Positions 62,386 through 64,000 of a stretch of DNA of 64,000 bases are shown here, in pieces. Within the stretch, counting starts at the first letter, position 1, and each line of letters begins with the position of its first letter. The position numbers and the translations under genes are program-made. The notes under the pieces are model-generated. The model was given only the letters and a program-made list of their open reading frames with translations, was not told where the DNA came from and did not search any database. Where the stretch lies: NCBI GenBank assembly GCA_965228165.1, contig CBDDHB010000003.1, positions 124,001 to 188,000 of the forward strand, read 5' to 3'. Origin of the DNA: Oleispirillum sp965228165 (GTDB taxonomy: Bacteria; Pseudomonadota; Alphaproteobacteria; Rhodospirillales; Rhodospirillaceae).

Positions 62386-62873
62386 TCCCCCGCCTCCCCC
62401 TTCGTCTGGCCGGACTCGCCCTGGCCGGACTCTTCGCCGCCCCCGCCGACGCGGCGACCAACATCGACACCCGGCTTGCGGTGCTGCGCGGCCTGGACAA
62501 GATCACCGGGCGCATCACCACCCTGACCACGCCGGTGGGCGACACCGTGCGCTTCGGCTCGCTTGCCGTCATCGTCCGCGCCTGCCGCACCCGTCCGCCC
62601 GAGGAAACGCCGGAAAGCGCCGCCTTCCTCGACATCACCGACATCAAGCCGAACCAGCCGCCCGTCGATGTCTTCCGGGGATGGATGTTCGCCTCCAGCC
62701 CGGCGGTCTCGGCGATGGACCACCCGGTCTACGACATCTGGGTTCTGGAATGCCGCGAACCGCTGCAACCGCAGCCGGACGCCGCCGATTCCATCGAAAC
62801 CGGCCAGCAGGGCGCGGAAAAGACTTGGGCGCGCGAGCGACGAAAAACCTTCGTCAATGTCAGGAGCGTTTAA
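62382..62873 (+). CDS. DUF2155 family exported protein
   Basis: A 163-residue protein of a family found almost only in alphaproteobacteria and usually beside mlaD or NDUFA12 genes. The start is GTG 62382, overlapping mlaD by four bases (GTGA). A signal peptide (RLAGLALAGLFAAPADA) leads to LRGLDKITGRITTLTTPVGD and FGSLAVIVRACRTRPPEETP. AAFLDITDIKP and FRGWMFASSPAVSAMDHPVY follow, then DIWVLECREP. Two conserved cysteines (RACRT, LECRE) could form a disulfide. Function unknown; context suggests envelope maintenance. Confidence 0.93.
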   Translation: MIPRLPLRLAGLALAGLFAAPADAATNIDTRLAVLRGLDKITGRITTLTTPVGDTVRFGSLAVIVRACRTRPPEETPESAAFLDITDIKPNQPPVDVFRGWMFASSPAVSAMDHPVYDIWVLECREPLQPQPDAADSIETGQQGAEKTWARERRKTFVNVRSV

Positions 62874-63145
62874 AGCAGGATAGTGGGTCTGTCTTGCGAG
62901 AAAACGACGCGGACTTGGCGAAAAGACCCCGGACGCGACCGTGCAACGGTTCTTCCGCACCCTTTCAGGCCTGATCCATCCCCTGCGGCCCGGGGCAAGG
63001 GAAGCTCCCCCATATGCGTCGGAATTCTCACGAGCCGTCGAAATTCTCATCCTCCATTAACTCTTAAGGTTGTATTGTTTCGGGGTATCCCGGCAAGAGG
63101 AAAGCCTTGCCGCGTGTGGTGATTTCCGCAGAAGAGGAGGATCCC
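62874..63145. other. Intergenic region before the last complete gene
   Basis: No gene or repeat module was found. Bases 63040-63095 are relatively AT-rich (TCCTCCATTAACTCTTAAGG, TTGTATTGTTTCGG) and probably hold a promoter. AGAGGAGGATCCC just before 63146 is the ribosome binding site of the next gene. Confidence 0.45.
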
Positions 63146-63856
63146 ATGCAAGTCACCTCGTCCAACGATTCGCCGTTCGCCGACATCTGGGCCACGGCGA
63201 GCGCAGCGTCCACCGGCGTCAAGACGTACCGATCCATCGCCGATATGAACGATACCCTGATCGCCCACGGCCAGCAGTACACCCAGGAATATGCGGCGGA
63301 ATATGCCGCTTCCAAAGATGGCGGCGCTTGGTCCACGGATCAGGTGCTGAACTCCCTGAAATCGGAGTTCCCCACCTATGACATCGTTTCGTCCGACCCC
63401 AAAAACGTGGTCAGGGGGCGGAACCTGCTTTACATCGATTCCACCAACCTCTCCAAGATGGCCAAGGATCCGAACTACCGCGCCCGGGTCATGGGATTGA
63501 TCAAGCGCGAATCCGAAGGGATGTCCGGCGCCCGCTTCAACCAGGGCGACCAGACCTTCACCTTCCGTCCCACAGGACCGACCTTCTCCCTCAGCGAAAC
63601 CAACCCCACGGTCGATGGGATTCCGTACCTGGGAAGCGCCGAAAGCGAAGGGTTCAGCACCACCACGACCTCTTCCGGCGGAGCAAGCGACCCCATCTTT
63701 GCCTCCGGCGAAACCTCGCCGCGCCGCACGCTGAAAAAACTGCTGGAAGAGGCTATCGCCAAAAGACAGGCCAAGCGCGCCGAGGAGGAAAAGCAAGCCG
63801 CCGAGACCTCGTCCGGCTCCGGACCGGCGGACAAACAGGTCGATATCCTGGTCTGA
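63146..63856 (+). CDS. Soluble protein of unknown function (DUF6033-like in feel, not confirmed)
   Basis: A 236-residue protein without signal peptide or membrane helix. The start at 63146 (MQVTSSNDSPFADIWATASA) has a strong ribosome binding site; an in-frame GTG at 63107 is less likely. The central part VVRGRNLLYIDSTNLSKMAK, DPNYRARVMGLIKRESEGM resembles small proteins often found near flagellar or surface genes, but I do not recognise the family with certainty. A Ser/Thr/Gly-rich linker (about 170-192) leads to a charged helix RRTLKKLLEEAIAKRQAKRA and a disordered end. Confidence 0.65.
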   Translation: MQVTSSNDSPFADIWATASAASTGVKTYRSIADMNDTLIAHGQQYTQEYAAEYAASKDGGAWSTDQVLNSLKSEFPTYDIVSSDPKNVVRGRNLLYIDSTNLSKMAKDPNYRARVMGLIKRESEGMSGARFNQGDQTFTFRPTGPTFSLSETNPTVDGIPYLGSAESEGFSTTTTSSGGASDPIFASGETSPRRTLKKLLEEAIAKRQAKRAEEEKQAAETSSGSGPADKQVDILV

Positions 63857-63907
63857 CGCCAGACCTCCGCAATGGCGACGGACCGGGCGGCGCGACGGCT
63901 CGCTGCC

Positions 63908-64000
63908 CTACGCGGTCAGCCAATCGCGCAGGGCGGCGGCGGTCGCCTCCGGCGCTTCCAGGGTGGCCAGGTGGCCGCTGCCGGGAATGACCGTCAGCTT
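63908..64000 (-). CDS. C-terminal end of an alpha/beta hydrolase (rest outside window)
   Basis: The last 30 codons of a minus-strand gene: KLTVIPGSGHLATLEAPEAT and AAALRDWLTA, then TAG at 63910-63908. The GSGHLATLEAPEAV-type ending contains the catalytic His typical of alpha/beta hydrolases of the haloperoxidase/esterase type. Nothing more can be said of the substrate. Confidence 0.75.
   Translation of the reverse strand, partial: KLTVIPGSGHLATLEAPEATAAALRDWLTA

Overview
The window is GC-rich, densely packed chromosomal DNA from an alphaproteobacterium, most likely of the order Rhodospirillales. The evidence is an NDUFA12-type complex I gene, an IscR with alphaproteobacterial cysteine spacing, gatCAB, the neighbourhood amiC-mrcA-prfB-rne, an NDUFA12-mlaD-DUF2155 block, a fused thiS-thiG gene, a B12-dependent class II ribonucleotide reductase, and flagellar and chemotaxis genes. 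No rRNA, tRNA, CRISPR array, prophage or complete insertion sequence was seen.

Layout. 1-1.2 kb: end of a DipZ-like thiol-disulfide protein and a frameshifted msrA. 1.3-4.1 kb: minus-strand sulfur/Fe-S cluster cysE-iscR-fdx-mnmA. 4.3-7.4 kb: a hydrolase, a frameshifted anmK, and tyrS. 7.7-9.5 kb: a secreted protein, a damaged lysozyme-like gene, and bcp coupled to glnE. 9.5-23.8 kb: glnE (frameshifted), a YhdP/AsmA-like giant, the cell-wall genes mrcA and amiC, prfB with its programmed frameshift, and rne with a long leader. 23.9-28.2 kb: a chemoreceptor, a lipocalin, a Lys-rich secreted protein, a shrunken SMR transporter and small lipoproteins. 28.3-29.7 kb: an AT-rich island with one STAS-HATPase-STAS-like gene. 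29.7-33.4 kb: gatCAB and a truncated ruvX. 33.7-41.9 kb: an M23 peptidase, a fused SpmA/SpmB protein, a GGT-like lipoprotein with a damaged aminotransferase and a GNAT gene, then a BepA-like protease and a DsbA-family protein. 42-44.1 kb: a flagellar hook-type protein and a five-EF-hand protein. 44.3-49.5 kb: ornithine decarboxylase with a long leader, thiSG, aroQ, aat, and a RES-Xre toxin-antitoxin pair. 49.5-64 kb: parE, a RidA-family protein, serA, azoR-pirin with a divergent LysR regulator, a 1-Cys peroxiredoxin, nrdJ, NDUFA12, two MCE/MlaD proteins, DUF2155, an unknown protein, and the end of a hydrolase.

Three themes stand out. (1) A family of modular palindromic intergenic repeats occurs at least eight times, mostly behind gene 3' ends. 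(2) Several normally conserved genes (msrA, anmK, glnE, an aminotransferase, a lysozyme-like gene and the STAS-HATPase gene) carry one-base deletions or other small lesions, several of them in homopolymers. This suggests sequencing/assembly error, or real decay in some cases. (3) Several proteins depart from their family norm: a GGT-like protein without the nucleophilic Thr, a chemoreceptor missing about six heptads from one hairpin arm, RuvX without its N-terminal catalytic region, and an SMR protein lacking its centre. The AT-rich STAS-HATPase-STAS gene is the best candidate for an undescribed acquired system.
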